Source: Bradyrhizobium jicamae (GTDB taxonomy: Bacteria > Pseudomonadota > Alphaproteobacteria > Rhizobiales > Xanthobacteraceae). From it: DNA of 42,449 nt. The stretch is from contig NZ_LLXZ01000064.1 of NCBI RefSeq assembly GCF_001440395.1, forward strand, positions 1-42,449. The letters run 5' to 3'. A model generated the notes under the pieces. It was not told the origin of the DNA, did no database searches, and was given only the letters and a program-made list of their open reading frames with translations. This document shows positions 25,316-33,226 of the stretch, one piece after another; positions within the stretch are counted from its first letter, which is position 1, and the number at the start of each line of letters is the position of its first letter. The position numbers were made by a program, and so were the translations under genes.

Positions 25316-26254
25316 CTACTCTTGGGCAGCCTGCACAGGTGTCCCAGCCGAAGACTCCCATTGATTGGCTGTCCGTTGCAACAAGCCGGGAACGAGACGC
25401 TCCGTAAATCCTGCGATCAGGCCGGCTGCTGCCACTGCCTCCCAGTACATGTTCGCGATATGCTTACCGATTGCGTCACCCAAAATGGTTCTTGCGAATA
25501 TAAGGATGACAATCCCCGCAACGGCCCCAATGCCGATGCGAAGACCGGCCATCCAATAGTTCATATTTGATTGATGGCAGGGCTTAAATTTGAATTCTTG
25601 CAAGCGGGTTGCAACCGACAGCATTGCTCCGGTAGCGCCGAACATTCCTCCAACAATATAGGACTTGAGGCCGACAATATGTGGTCGAACGGCTTCCCAA
25701 GCCGTCCAATGCAATTGGACTGGCGCCCACAAGATGCAGAGTGCGACGACCGTTACTACGACCCAACACCATAAGCAGACCCTTAGGTATCGTATCATGT
25801 TGTCATTTGTGACCCGCTCGACGGCCATGCTCAGTGTTTTTTCCGCGAGCTTTTTCGCGTCACCGAGATCGGCCTGATTTTTCTTTTCCATGACCAGCAT
25901 GACCGCCTGAGCCATGTTGTGGTGATATATCGAGGCAGGGGGACGACGAAGGCCAAAGGTCCATCCCGAACTCATCTGAGCGGTAAGATAGCGAAGCTCG
26001 CACAACTCAGGGCTAATCTGAGTGAAGCGGCGCCGCTGATCGTCCTCTTCCGCTGGGCAATCTGAGAAGTGCACGTGTACTCCCCGGTGGGAGCGATACA
26101 CGGCGTAATCCCTTGCGAGCCACAAAATCTCTGCGATTACGTTGCCCAACTTGTCTTTGGCGCCCACGGCAAGTTCGCAAAGAAGAAAAGGTTTTGTGTC
26201 GGGCTTAAGCTCGCCTTGGCTTTGCACTCTCGATGTTGCTGAGATGTCGTCCAT
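25316..26254 (-). CDS. Membrane protein of unknown function with four predicted helices
   Basis: A 312-residue protein with a soluble N-terminal half (about 1-150, with charged runs and several Cys) and four likely membrane helices at about 158-177, 198-216, 236-257 and 268-291. The last helix ends in GFTERLVPGLL, a motif I have seen at the end of other uncharacterised bacterial multi-helix proteins. No enzymatic motif was found. The surrounding sequence is lower in G+C than the flanks, which suggests the gene is accessory. It converges with the DinB-like gene. Confidence 0.7.
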   Translation of the reverse strand: MDDISATSRVQSQGELKPDTKPFLLCELAVGAKDKLGNVIAEILWLARDYAVYRSHRGVHVHFSDCPAEEDDQRRRFTQISPELCELRYLTAQMSSGWTFGLRRPPASIYHHNMAQAVMLVMEKKNQADLGDAKKLAEKTLSMAVERVTNDNMIRYLRVCLWCWVVVTVVALCILWAPVQLHWTAWEAVRPHIVGLKSYIVGGMFGATGAMLSVATRLQEFKFKPCHQSNMNYWMAGLRIGIGAVAGIVILIFARTILGDAIGKHIANMYWEAVAAAGLIAGFTERLVPGLLQRTANQWESSAGTPVQAAQE

Positions 26255-26702
26255 TCCAGCCTCCCGAGCAAATTCGCTGACAGCATTCGCGGCCGGTCAG
26301 CTAGAAAATACACGGGCGGATCGCCAGCCAGTGTGAGGGTGTTCACACTTCAATGACTGGCCCAAAGATGCTGTTGGTTCACGTTGACCTGCCAAGCACG
26401 CGGTCCGGATACGACGCCGGCCTTGCGATCAAGCATTCCCTGCGAAACGGCCCAACTGAATGGGCTTGCAGCAGCCTGCTATTCGGGATGTACCATTGAG
26501 AACTAGCCAAATCGTCTCATCAATATCCGCTTCTGGCCTTCGATGGACATGCCGGGCGGACCGGATGACGTCCGCCTTGGGACCAAGCCAGAAATGCCTC
26601 TAAAGCCAAACGATATCGCGTTTTGATCCGAACCGGAAATTGTCTCCTTAAGGGCCCGCACTGTGTCGGGACTGGAAGCGTGACGCAATCAAGAGCCAAG
26701 GG
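26255..26702. other. 448-base intergenic stretch, mostly empty
   Basis: This stretch separates two leftward genes. It holds a 48-codon open frame at 26353-26499 (+) that starts MTGPKMLLVHVDLPSTRSGY and recalls the first strand of universal stress proteins; it is probably a remnant or chance. The rest has stops in all frames, and no hairpin or promoter stood out. It should contain the promoter of the 25316-26254 gene. Confidence 0.5.
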
Positions 26703-27521
26703 TCAGGCTATGTCATCCGAGGCTGCAGTCTGCCGCGGGACTTTCCCTTCTGCGATAATTCCTTCCAGCCGTGAAATGTTCTCGAGCAGACGCTGGCTGG
26801 TCAGAACGAGGAAGTAATAGCCGAATTGCGGATTTTGAAAGTAGATCTCGAGCAGCTTGTCATAGGTTATTGTCAACACTTGCCCGTCCTCTATGCATTC
26901 GACCGTCGCGGTTCTCCGTTTATTGGGGGTAAGGAAGCCAAGTTCGCCCATGAGACGTCCTGGCGGAAGCTCGACGCCGATTTCCGTGACCAAAAACTTT
27001 CCCGTGATCGTCAGAAACATTTCGGTAGCTGCATCATCCTTCTTGAACAATTGGTCACCCCGGCGGTACCTGCGCTCGGTCATGAACGGTTTGAGCCATT
27101 CCATCGAGGTATCGCCCTCCGTCGCGATACGTGCCTTCTTGACCATATTGAGCATTTGACGGAGGCGAACGGCATTGATCGGCAGCAACAGCAGGTACAG
27201 GAGAAAAGTCGCCACGTTGCCGGAGAGCGCGCCAAAGGCGACGAAGAATGTACAGCCGGTCATATTCGCGACGCGCAGCGGCACCATCGTCTGCATCAGC
27301 AGGGTAGCCACGAAGAAGATGGCTCCAACCAGGGCGAACATGTTGGCGAGCGTGATGTTGGCCAGAACGATTTCCAGCAGCCGGTTGAATAGTGCGTCGT
27401 AGGTGACGTTGCTGGGATCGAGACCCATTTGAACCAGAATCTTTGCGATTCTGAGATTGTCCGCCGCCGTATCGAGAATGCGGTTCAGTATCGTCGAAAA
27501 ATCTGCACTGCTGGGCTCCAT
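26703..27521 (-). CDS. Membrane protein with a cyclic-nucleotide-binding domain (Popeye-like layout)
   Basis: A 272-residue protein. Three hydrophobic segments lie at about 60-76, 83-98 and 102-118, then a cyclic-nucleotide-binding domain from about 140 to 245. Its phosphate-binding cassette is intact: MGELGFLTPN followed by RRTATVE, with Glu193 and Arg203-Thr204-Ala205 at the ligand-contacting positions, so binding of cAMP or cGMP is plausible. The three-helix plus nucleotide-domain layout matches Popeye proteins of animals and their bacterial relatives; homology is not shown here. No output domain is visible. It probably sits in the inner membrane with the domain in the cytoplasm. Confidence 0.85.
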   Translation of the reverse strand: MEPSSADFSTILNRILDTAADNLRIAKILVQMGLDPSNVTYDALFNRLLEIVLANITLANMFALVGAIFFVATLLMQTMVPLRVANMTGCTFFVAFGALSGNVATFLLYLLLLPINAVRLRQMLNMVKKARIATEGDTSMEWLKPFMTERRYRRGDQLFKKDDAATEMFLTITGKFLVTEIGVELPPGRLMGELGFLTPNKRRTATVECIEDGQVLTITYDKLLEIYFQNPQFGYYFLVLTSQRLLENISRLEGIIAEGKVPRQTAASDDIA

Positions 27522-27827
27522 CGGATCATCCCTCGCACAAAGCCGTCAGTATTCGCCGGATATCTCGGATACTGATAATCGAAGTCGGACAACAACCGTT
27601 TGCGTAAGACCGCTGGCGGTCTCGATGCAATCGATCAATTTTATCCCGAACGGTGGTTTCGGCAATTGCCCGTGTGGCAGAGTGGCGGACCAAGGCACCT
27701 GCGGTCTGGTACCTCCGAGTGGACAGCGGGCTACGGCTCAACAACTGGCAAATGGGGTAACCCAGACCCTTCCAGTGTGCTAATTTGAGCCGGCACGATC
27801 CTTGTCTTCCACCCGGAAACATGCACC
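27522..27827. other. 306-base gap between divergent genes
   Basis: It separates the cyclic-nucleotide-binding gene from the rightward membrane-protein gene and must contain both promoters. A tRNA-like string GTGGCAGAGTGG occurs near 27674, but no complete cloverleaf can be drawn. No clear operator or terminator was seen. Confidence 0.5.
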
Positions 27828-28784
27828 GTGACCGACTATCATCACCCGATATTGATCGAGGAAAGCCGCTTCCGCGGTGCCCTCGACGATGTGATTATCA
27901 TCCCACTTGTTTTCATCACGCTCGCTGCCAATAAAATCCTTCGTTTCATTCTTTCGATCTTGATGCGGCTGCTCGACTACGCCTTTCCTTTGGTAATGCA
28001 GATTGTCTGGCTTCCGCTCTTGGCCGCCAAGGTTCTTGGCAATGTCACCGTTGCTGTCATAAACGGCGCGTTGCGCTTCCTCCCCCTTTCCGAGATGAAA
28101 CGTCGACAGTGGAATACGTCGATCCGCCGGAACTGGTCGTGGCTCCGGCGGAGGTTTAGCTATCGGGCGTTCGAACAAGCTGTGCATAGTGGCTTTGAAA
28201 GCGGCATGGCATGGGTGTTCCGCAAATGCCGGCATCTCACGCCGAACAGCGCACTGCTCGTGATCCTGGGCGCGGTACTTTGGCTCCCGATCTCTTTCGG
28301 TGCTGCAACCGCGATGCATGCGGTGTTGTTTGCCAAGGTCACGTCCTGGCCGGCTTGGACGCAACTCTTGCATCCGCTGGCAACGGTCATAGCCAAGAGC
28401 AAGCTTTTGGTGCTCCCTGTGTACCCGGCGGCCTGGCCGCAGGCGAAAAGACATCCATTCGTTCAGCTCGTGTTGAAGGGCTTTGAAACCATCAAACGCG
28501 TGTATGTCATCAGGAAAGTCGGTTTTCGCTATCGGCAGGCAGAGATCGTCGGCATCGCGGTGATTGAGAGGCTCGAGCGCACCACCGGCCTCGCAACGGC
28601 GGTGAGATGGCTGCGCGAGGCGCATGTCGCCGAACGTTTCGGCGTCGAGAAGTCCACTAATGAAGTGCGCTCGTTTTTCGCGCGATGGTCAATCAAGTTC
28701 TCGGCCGAATACTACGAAGCAAAGGAACGGCAAGCCTCAGGCGCCCCATCACTACAGAGCGGCAAGCTACGAACACTGAGATGA
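27828..28784 (+). CDS. Membrane protein of unknown function
   Basis: A 318-residue protein beginning at a GTG (27828); no in-frame ATG lies between the preceding stop and the conserved-looking start. Hydrophobic segments are at about 22-48, 52-86, 142-170 and 176-200, joined by strongly basic loops (for example RRNWSWLRRRF). The C-terminal 110 residues are soluble and basic. I do not recognise a family. Its last codons (about 28757-28784) overlap, in another frame, the stub of an ABC substrate-binding protein gene, so the natural C terminus may have been replaced at a junction near 28735-28757. Confidence 0.7.
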   Translation: MTDYHHPILIEESRFRGALDDVIIIPLVFITLAANKILRFILSILMRLLDYAFPLVMQIVWLPLLAAKVLGNVTVAVINGALRFLPLSEMKRRQWNTSIRRNWSWLRRRFSYRAFEQAVHSGFESGMAWVFRKCRHLTPNSALLVILGAVLWLPISFGAATAMHAVLFAKVTSWPAWTQLLHPLATVIAKSKLLVLPVYPAAWPQAKRHPFVQLVLKGFETIKRVYVIRKVGFRYRQAEIVGIAVIERLERTTGLATAVRWLREAHVAERFGVEKSTNEVRSFFARWSIKFSAEYYEAKERQASGAPSLQSGKLRTLR

Positions 28785-28867
28785 TCGTCAATTTCAAAAC
28801 CCGCCACATGCCCGGCTTCGTCGTGCCGCGCCCGCTGCTCGGCCGCGCCGACGAGGTGATCGAATGA
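28757..28867 (+). pseudogene. C-terminal remnant of an ABC transporter substrate-binding protein
   Basis: In the frame through 28781, about 37 residues read as the end of an ABC_sub_bind (TrpX-like) protein: TERQATNTEMIVNFKT, then VVPRPLLGRADEVIE and TGA. The usual end of these proteins is like ELVINLKTAKALGL...PPSLLARADEVIE. Nothing upstream in this frame continues the protein, so only the tail survives. Such genes are very numerous in Bradyrhizobium and Rhodopseudomonas. The overlap with the end of the membrane gene marks a deletion or recombination junction. Confidence 0.65.
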
Positions 28868-29214
28868 GGCGCAATTCGCCGCGATGCATGAGTCCGGACG
28901 CACCATTGTTTGGCGCATCGGCGCGGATCGATCAATTTCCCTCATGCGAATCGCAAAGGATTATCATGGGCCATCCTCGCCTTTTCATGGGATAGCCGTT
29001 TGCAATTTTTGCGACGCATCATATGATGTGTATAATTTAACAGTGGAGCTCCGCATGGCCGCCGCCTCCGATCCCGTCTTCATCCGGCGCAGCGTATCGC
29101 GGACCCGTTGCGCATGTCTTGAAATGAGGGAAGTGTGACGTTCAAGTCATGTCATCATTACGATAGAGTGCGCGAAAGCAAATCAGGTAAACCAACAGAA
29201 ACTCCTGGGGCCCA
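28868..29214. other. 347-base non-coding stretch before the MFS gene
   Basis: Open frames here (for example at 28884-29138) do not resemble known proteins, and the reverse frames near the left end are the antisense shadow of the substrate-binding stub. A promoter-like region with a 12-base palindrome is listed separately. A ribosome-binding site for the MFS gene is weak (TCCTGGGG). Confidence 0.5.
29009..29036 (+). promoter_or_regulatory. Promoter-like site with an operator between -35 and -10
   Basis: TTGCGA (29009-29014) and TATAAT (29031-29036) are spaced by 16 bases, close to the sigma-70 ideal. The spacer contains the perfect palindrome CATCATATGATG (29017-29028), which extends to an 18-base dyad with one mismatch. 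A protein bound there would block RNA polymerase. The MFS gene starts about 170 bases downstream on the same strand and is the probable target. The regulator is unknown. Confidence 0.45.
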
Positions 29215-30501
29215 ATGATCTCGAACTGGCTGTCTGCCGTCCTCGCCCGCCGCAACATCCATTACGGCTGGGCGATGGTCGCCGTGACCTTCCTCACCGC
29301 GCTGATCTCGGCCGGCACCGTCGGCGCTCCCGGCGTTTTCATCGTGCCGCTGCAGAAGGAGTTCGGCTGGAGCACGGCGGAGATTTCCTCGGCGCTGTCG
29401 ATCCGCTTCATCCTGTTCGGGCTGATGGCGCCGTTTGCCGCCGCGCTGATGAACCGTTACGGCCTGCGCAACGTGACGCTGCTAGCGCTGCTGATCGTGG
29501 TGTCGGGTCTCGTCGCCTCGCTGGCAATGACGCAGGTCTGGCAACTGGTGCTGCTGTGGGGCGTAGTGATCGGGATCGGTACCGGCATGACGGCGCTGGT
29601 GCTGGGCGCGACGATCGCCGCGCGCTGGTTCGTGGCGCGGCGCGGCCTTGTGGTCGGCATTCTCACCGCGAGCGTCGCCACCGGGCAGCTCGCCTTCCTG
29701 CCGCTCTTGGCGAGCCTGACCGAGGCCTATGGCTGGCGGCCTGCGCTGGCGCTGGTGTGCGTCATGCTGGGCCTCGCCGCCTTCGCCGTGCTGATGGTCA
29801 TGCGCGACCGGCCGAGCGATGTCGGCCTGCGCCCGTTCGGCGACGAAGGCACCGAGCCGCTGTCGGCACCGCCGCTCAACACCACGCCGATCATGGCGGC
29901 AGCGCTCGGCACGCTGCGCGATGCCTCGAAGTCGGGCGTGTTCTGGATCCTGTTCGCCACCTTCTTCATCTGCGGCGCCTCCACGAACGGCCTGGTCCAG
30001 GTCCACCTGATCCCGATGTGCCTCGATTTCGGTATTCCGCAGGTGCAGGCAGCGAGCCTGCTGGCGGCAATGGGCATCTTCGATTTCGTCGGCACCATCG
30101 CTTCCGGCTGGCTGTCCGACCGCTACGACAACCGCTGGCTCCTGTTCTGGTATTATGGGCTGCGCGGCTTGTCGCTGCTGTTCCTGCCGTTCTCGGATTT
30201 CTCCCTCTACGGGCTGTCGCTGTTCGCGATGTTCTACGGGCTCGACTGGATCGCCACCGTGCCGCCGACGGTGCGGCTCACCACCCAGCGGTTCGGCCCC
30301 GAGCGCGCGAACCTCGTGTTCGGCTGGATCTTTGCCGGCCATCAGCTCGGCGCAGGCGTTGCCGCGTTCGGTGCGGGCGTGTCGCGGACGGTGCTGCAGA
30401 CCTACTTGCCGGCGTTCTTTGTTGCCGGTGCGCTGTGCGTGGTGGCGGCGGTGATTGTGCTCGCGATCTCGCGGACGCCAAAGCCTGTGGCGGCAACATA
30501 G
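29215..30501 (+). CDS. MFS transporter, OxlT/monocarboxylate-type
   Basis: A 428-residue protein with the alternating hydrophobic segments of a 12-helix major facilitator. The N terminus HYGWAMVAVTFLTALISAG and the FGWSTAEISSALSIRF loop after helix 1 are like those of oxalate/formate antiporter-type and monocarboxylate MFS carriers; DRYDNRWLLFW (about 300) follows the second-half loop. The substrate is likely a small organic acid, which would suit the carboxylase genes that follow, but this is inferred from context. It ends five bases before a convergent palindromic repeat. Confidence 0.9.
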   Translation: MISNWLSAVLARRNIHYGWAMVAVTFLTALISAGTVGAPGVFIVPLQKEFGWSTAEISSALSIRFILFGLMAPFAAALMNRYGLRNVTLLALLIVVSGLVASLAMTQVWQLVLLWGVVIGIGTGMTALVLGATIAARWFVARRGLVVGILTASVATGQLAFLPLLASLTEAYGWRPALALVCVMLGLAAFAVLMVMRDRPSDVGLRPFGDEGTEPLSAPPLNTTPIMAAALGTLRDASKSGVFWILFATFFICGASTNGLVQVHLIPMCLDFGIPQVQAASLLAAMGIFDFVGTIASGWLSDRYDNRWLLFWYYGLRGLSLLFLPFSDFSLYGLSLFAMFYGLDWIATVPPTVRLTTQRFGPERANLVFGWIFAGHQLGAGVAAFGAGVSRTVLQTYLPAFFVAGALCVVAAVIVLAISRTPKPVAAT

Positions 30502-30505
30502 CTGC

Positions 30506-30599
30506 CGTAGGGTGGACAAAGGCGCACTGCGCCGTGCCCACCATCTATCCTCGATCGCAAACCGGAATGGTGGGCACGCTGCGCTTTGCCCACCGTACG
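30506..30599. repeat. Palindromic intergenic repeat, family A, copy 4
   Basis: The arms CGTAGGGTGGACAAAG (30506-30521) and CTTTGCCCACCGTACG (30584-30599) match copy 1 with one change in each. It lies between the stops of two convergent genes (30501 and 30620), as two of the other three copies do, and is the most degenerate of the set. Confidence 0.92.
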
Positions 30600-30619
30600 A
30601 TTCCGGCGTTCCTGACAGC

Positions 30620-32179
30620 CTACGGCCGCGTTGACATGTTGGTCGGCGGCCCCACGCTGCGGATCGGCTCCGCCAATCGCGCGAATTCGCACAACAGCGA
30701 ACGCGTCTTGCGGGGATCGATCACCTCTTCGACCCAGAATTTCTCGGCCGAGCGGAACGGTGAGCGCAGCTTGTTGAGCCGGTCCTCGATCTCCTTCAGC
30801 TTCGCCGGCGGATCATCTGCGGCGTCGATGTCGGCGCGGTAGGCCGCCTCGATGCCGCCTTCGAGCGGCAGCGAGCCCCAATAGGCCGACGGCCAGGCGT
30901 AGCGCATCGAATAGCGGTTGGCCGGCTGATGCACGACGCCGGCAACACCAAAGGCATTGCGCACGATGATGGTGCACCAGGGCACGGTCGACTGGTTGAC
31001 GGCGGCCATCGCGCGCACGCCATGGCGGATGGTCGCCGACTTCTCGGCCTCGAGTCCGATCATGAAACCGGGGCAGTCCATCAGATAGACCACCGGCAGA
31101 TGGAAGGTTTCGGCGAAGTCGACCCAGCGCACCACCTTCTGGCAGGCTTCCGCCGTCCATGACCCGCCATAGTGGAAAGGGTCGCTCGCCAGCAGCAGCA
31201 CCGCACGGCCATCGAGGCGGGCAAGGCCTGTGATGATCGGGCGGCCGAAATTGGCATTGACCTCGAAGAACGAGCCCTTGTCGACGACGGCGTCGATGAT
31301 CGGGCGCATCTTGTAGACCTGGCGGCGATTGCGCGGCACCGCCTTCAGCAACGATTCCTCCACGCGTTCCGGATCGTCGCTGCAGGGCGCGGTCGGCGGC
31401 AGGTCGTATACCGATGACGGCAGGTAGGACAGGAAACGCCGCGCGCGTTCGAACGCCTCCTCCTCGGTATCGACGGCATCATCGACGCCGCCCGCGCGGG
31501 TCTGGATCTCGGCGCCACCAAGCTCCTGTTTGGTCAAATCCTGGCCAAGGCGTTTGACGACCGGCGGTCCCGCAACAAACATCGCGGAACTTCGGGTCAT
31601 CACTGAGTAATGGCTGGCGGCCAGCCGCGCCGCGCCAAGTCCCGCGACCGAACCGAGCCCGAGCGCCACTACAGGCACGCGCGCCATGTTCGCCGTCGTA
31701 AACCAGTACCAGCGGGTGCCGCCGACGCCGCCGGGCAGATTGGCCGCGCCGCGCGTCTCGATCGTCTTCACCGAACCGCCGCCGCCCGACCCCTCGATCA
31801 CACGGATGATCGGCAGGCGGAAATCATGCGCCATCTCCTCGGCCATCAGCGGCTTGGCCGAGATCGAGGCATCGGCCGAGCCGCCGCGCACGGTGAAATC
31901 ATCGCCAACCACGACCACGGTGCGACCGTCGACCTTGCCGCGGCCGAACACGCAGTTGGCCGGCGTCAGGTGCTTGAGCTCGCTGCCTTCGTCGTATTCG
32001 GCGATGCCGGAAATCGCGCCGATCTCGTGGAAGGAATTCTTGTCGATCAGTCTGTCGATGCGCTCACGAACCGTGAGCCGGCCCTGGTCATGCTGGCGCT
32101 TGACCTTGTCAACGCCTCCCATCTCGCGCGCGAACGCTTCGCGCCGAGCGAGCTCGTCGAGCTCCGGCTTCCAGTTCAT
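30620..32179 (-). CDS. Biotin-dependent acyl-CoA carboxylase, carboxyltransferase (beta) subunit
   Basis: A 519-residue carboxyltransferase of the propionyl-/methylcrotonyl-CoA carboxylase beta type, with both halves: GSGGGGSVKTIET, GGVGGTRWYW and GLGSVAGLGAARLAASH in the N half, and AFGVAGVVHQPANRYSM plus GSLPLEGGIEAAYR in the C half. It moves CO2 from carboxybiotin to an acyl-CoA. The ATG at 32179 follows GGAGGATACGA. It begins 71 bases inside the IclR gene and is transcribed after it. A biotin carrier gene diverges nearby, but no biotin carboxylase is in the window. Confidence 0.93.
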   Translation of the reverse strand: MNWKPELDELARREAFAREMGGVDKVKRQHDQGRLTVRERIDRLIDKNSFHEIGAISGIAEYDEGSELKHLTPANCVFGRGKVDGRTVVVVGDDFTVRGGSADASISAKPLMAEEMAHDFRLPIIRVIEGSGGGGSVKTIETRGAANLPGGVGGTRWYWFTTANMARVPVVALGLGSVAGLGAARLAASHYSVMTRSSAMFVAGPPVVKRLGQDLTKQELGGAEIQTRAGGVDDAVDTEEEAFERARRFLSYLPSSVYDLPPTAPCSDDPERVEESLLKAVPRNRRQVYKMRPIIDAVVDKGSFFEVNANFGRPIITGLARLDGRAVLLLASDPFHYGGSWTAEACQKVVRWVDFAETFHLPVVYLMDCPGFMIGLEAEKSATIRHGVRAMAAVNQSTVPWCTIIVRNAFGVAGVVHQPANRYSMRYAWPSAYWGSLPLEGGIEAAYRADIDAADDPPAKLKEIEDRLNKLRSPFRSAEKFWVEEVIDPRKTRSLLCEFARLAEPIRSVGPPTNMSTRP

Positions 32180-33083
32180 TCGTATCCTCCGTCTTGATGA
32201 TCTTGTTGTTATGTGGCCGCGCCGGAAGCGGCTTCCGTTCGATACGGTTGGCGAAGAAATCGCCCTCCGCGCCTTCGAGCAGGCCGCCGATCGCAACGCC
32301 GAGTTCGAGCATCTGCGGCGCGACTTCCTGGTGCAGCCGCTTCTCGTCGAACATCGCGGCGAGAAGGCCGATCGTCACGACGACGAAGGTTTGATATTGC
32401 GGCGACCAGATCGGCACCGCACAGCCGTTGATATGCGGGCTCCAGGTGCCGCAGCCGACGACATAGCCGTGTTCGCGCAAATGGCGGCGATTGTCCTCGA
32501 TGCGCGCCTTCAACTGTGCCGCATTTTCCGGAACCTCGCGCTCCATCTCGGCGATCAGGGCGTTACCGACATCGGTATCGAGCGCTGCGGTGTAGGCAAA
32601 GCCGGCCGCGGTGCTCGTTATCGAAATACGGCTGCCGGTACCTTCGTGCAGGCCGAGCGCGTTCGCTGCGCGGGCGAATTCGAGATAGACCAGATGATAG
32701 CGGTCCGGAATCACGAAGCCGACGGTTCCCGGCAATTGATCGGCGACGTCCTGCAGCCGCAGTCGGATCAGGTTCCGAAGCTGCAACCCCTTCATCATCG
32801 AGGTGCTCATCGCCACTGCGCTGGGGCCGATGCGGTATTTCTGGTCGCGCGGCAGATAAACGAGCTGCCCCATTCGTGTCAGCGTGTGGGTCAGCCGCGA
32901 CACCGTCGATCGCGGCAGGCCGCAGCGGCTGGAAATTTCCAGATTACCCAGTCTGGCTTCATGACCCTCGAAGCAGCGCAGGACGTCGAACGCCCGCGAT
33001 ACCACCTGGATCACGTCACCCTCGCCCGCCAGATCGCTGGCGAGCATTCCCTGTTTGCTAAGCCTTTCCGAGCGTCTTCCCAT
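32109..33083 (-). CDS. IclR-family transcriptional regulator
   Basis: A 324-residue IclR-type regulator. The winged helix-turn-helix is at about 24-88 (VVSRAFDVLRCFE, then GLPRSTVSRLTHTLTRMG), followed by the effector domain (about 100-275). The C-terminal 45 residues, rich in Arg and Ala, extend beyond the family and are encoded where the carboxyltransferase gene has begun. The ATG at 33083 is preferred over an upstream alternative because the palindrome at 33104-33124 would otherwise be coding. It probably controls the carboxylase genes and perhaps the TRAP genes; the ligand is unknown. Confidence 0.9.
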   Translation of the reverse strand: MGRRSERLSKQGMLASDLAGEGDVIQVVSRAFDVLRCFEGHEARLGNLEISSRCGLPRSTVSRLTHTLTRMGQLVYLPRDQKYRIGPSAVAMSTSMMKGLQLRNLIRLRLQDVADQLPGTVGFVIPDRYHLVYLEFARAANALGLHEGTGSRISITSTAAGFAYTAALDTDVGNALIAEMEREVPENAAQLKARIEDNRRHLREHGYVVGCGTWSPHINGCAVPIWSPQYQTFVVVTIGLLAAMFDEKRLHQEVAPQMLELGVAIGGLLEGAEGDFFANRIERKPLPARPHNNKIIKTEDTNELEAGARRARSARSVRARDGRR

Positions 33084-33103
33084 TGTGTTATGGCTCCATG
33101 GCC

Positions 33104-33124
33104 TTATTTCGCCCTGCGGAATAA
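33104..33124. promoter_or_regulatory. Palindromic operator in the IclR/biotin-carrier intergenic region
   Basis: A 21-base dyad, 8 of 10 pairs matching, with core TTTCGC-CCT-GCGGAA and flanks TTA and TAA. The core recurs at 33576-33590. It lies 21 bases upstream of the IclR start and 103 bases upstream of the biotin-carrier gene, so one bound dimer could control both directions. IclR proteins usually bind such near-palindromes next to their own gene, which supports autoregulation. Confidence 0.6.
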
Positions 33125-33226
33125 AATTCCACTTGCAGAACAAACTACCTCAGGCAATCTGCGGCCACAACAAAAAGCCGTTCACGAGGACAGCCTGTCC
33201 GTCAGACGGTCCCCGGGAGAAACGGA

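Noticed and set aside
26503..26688. Leftward 61-codon open frame in the 448-base gap
   Set aside because: Low-complexity reading with no family resemblance, hydrophobic core or ribosome-binding site.
27668..27735. tRNA-Ser/Leu-like string (GTGGCAGAGTGG with GCCCG...CGGGC ends)
   Set aside because: The span is too short, the acceptor stem needs a bulge, and there is no T-loop GTTCGA-like motif or clear anticodon arm.
28693..28945. Leftward open frames containing SITSSAR- and FDHLVGAAEQR-like strings
   Set aside because: These are the antisense reading of the substrate-binding-protein stub, a commonly mis-annotated spurious protein in Bradyrhizobium-type genomes.
28884..29138. Rightward 84-codon open frame before the MFS gene
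   Set aside because: No recognisable family, no good ribosome-binding site, and it contains the promoter-like palindrome.
4608..30599. Regularly repeated units as a CRISPR array or insertion sequences
   Set aside because: The units are long isolated palindromes kilobases apart, without spacers, transposase genes or target duplications.
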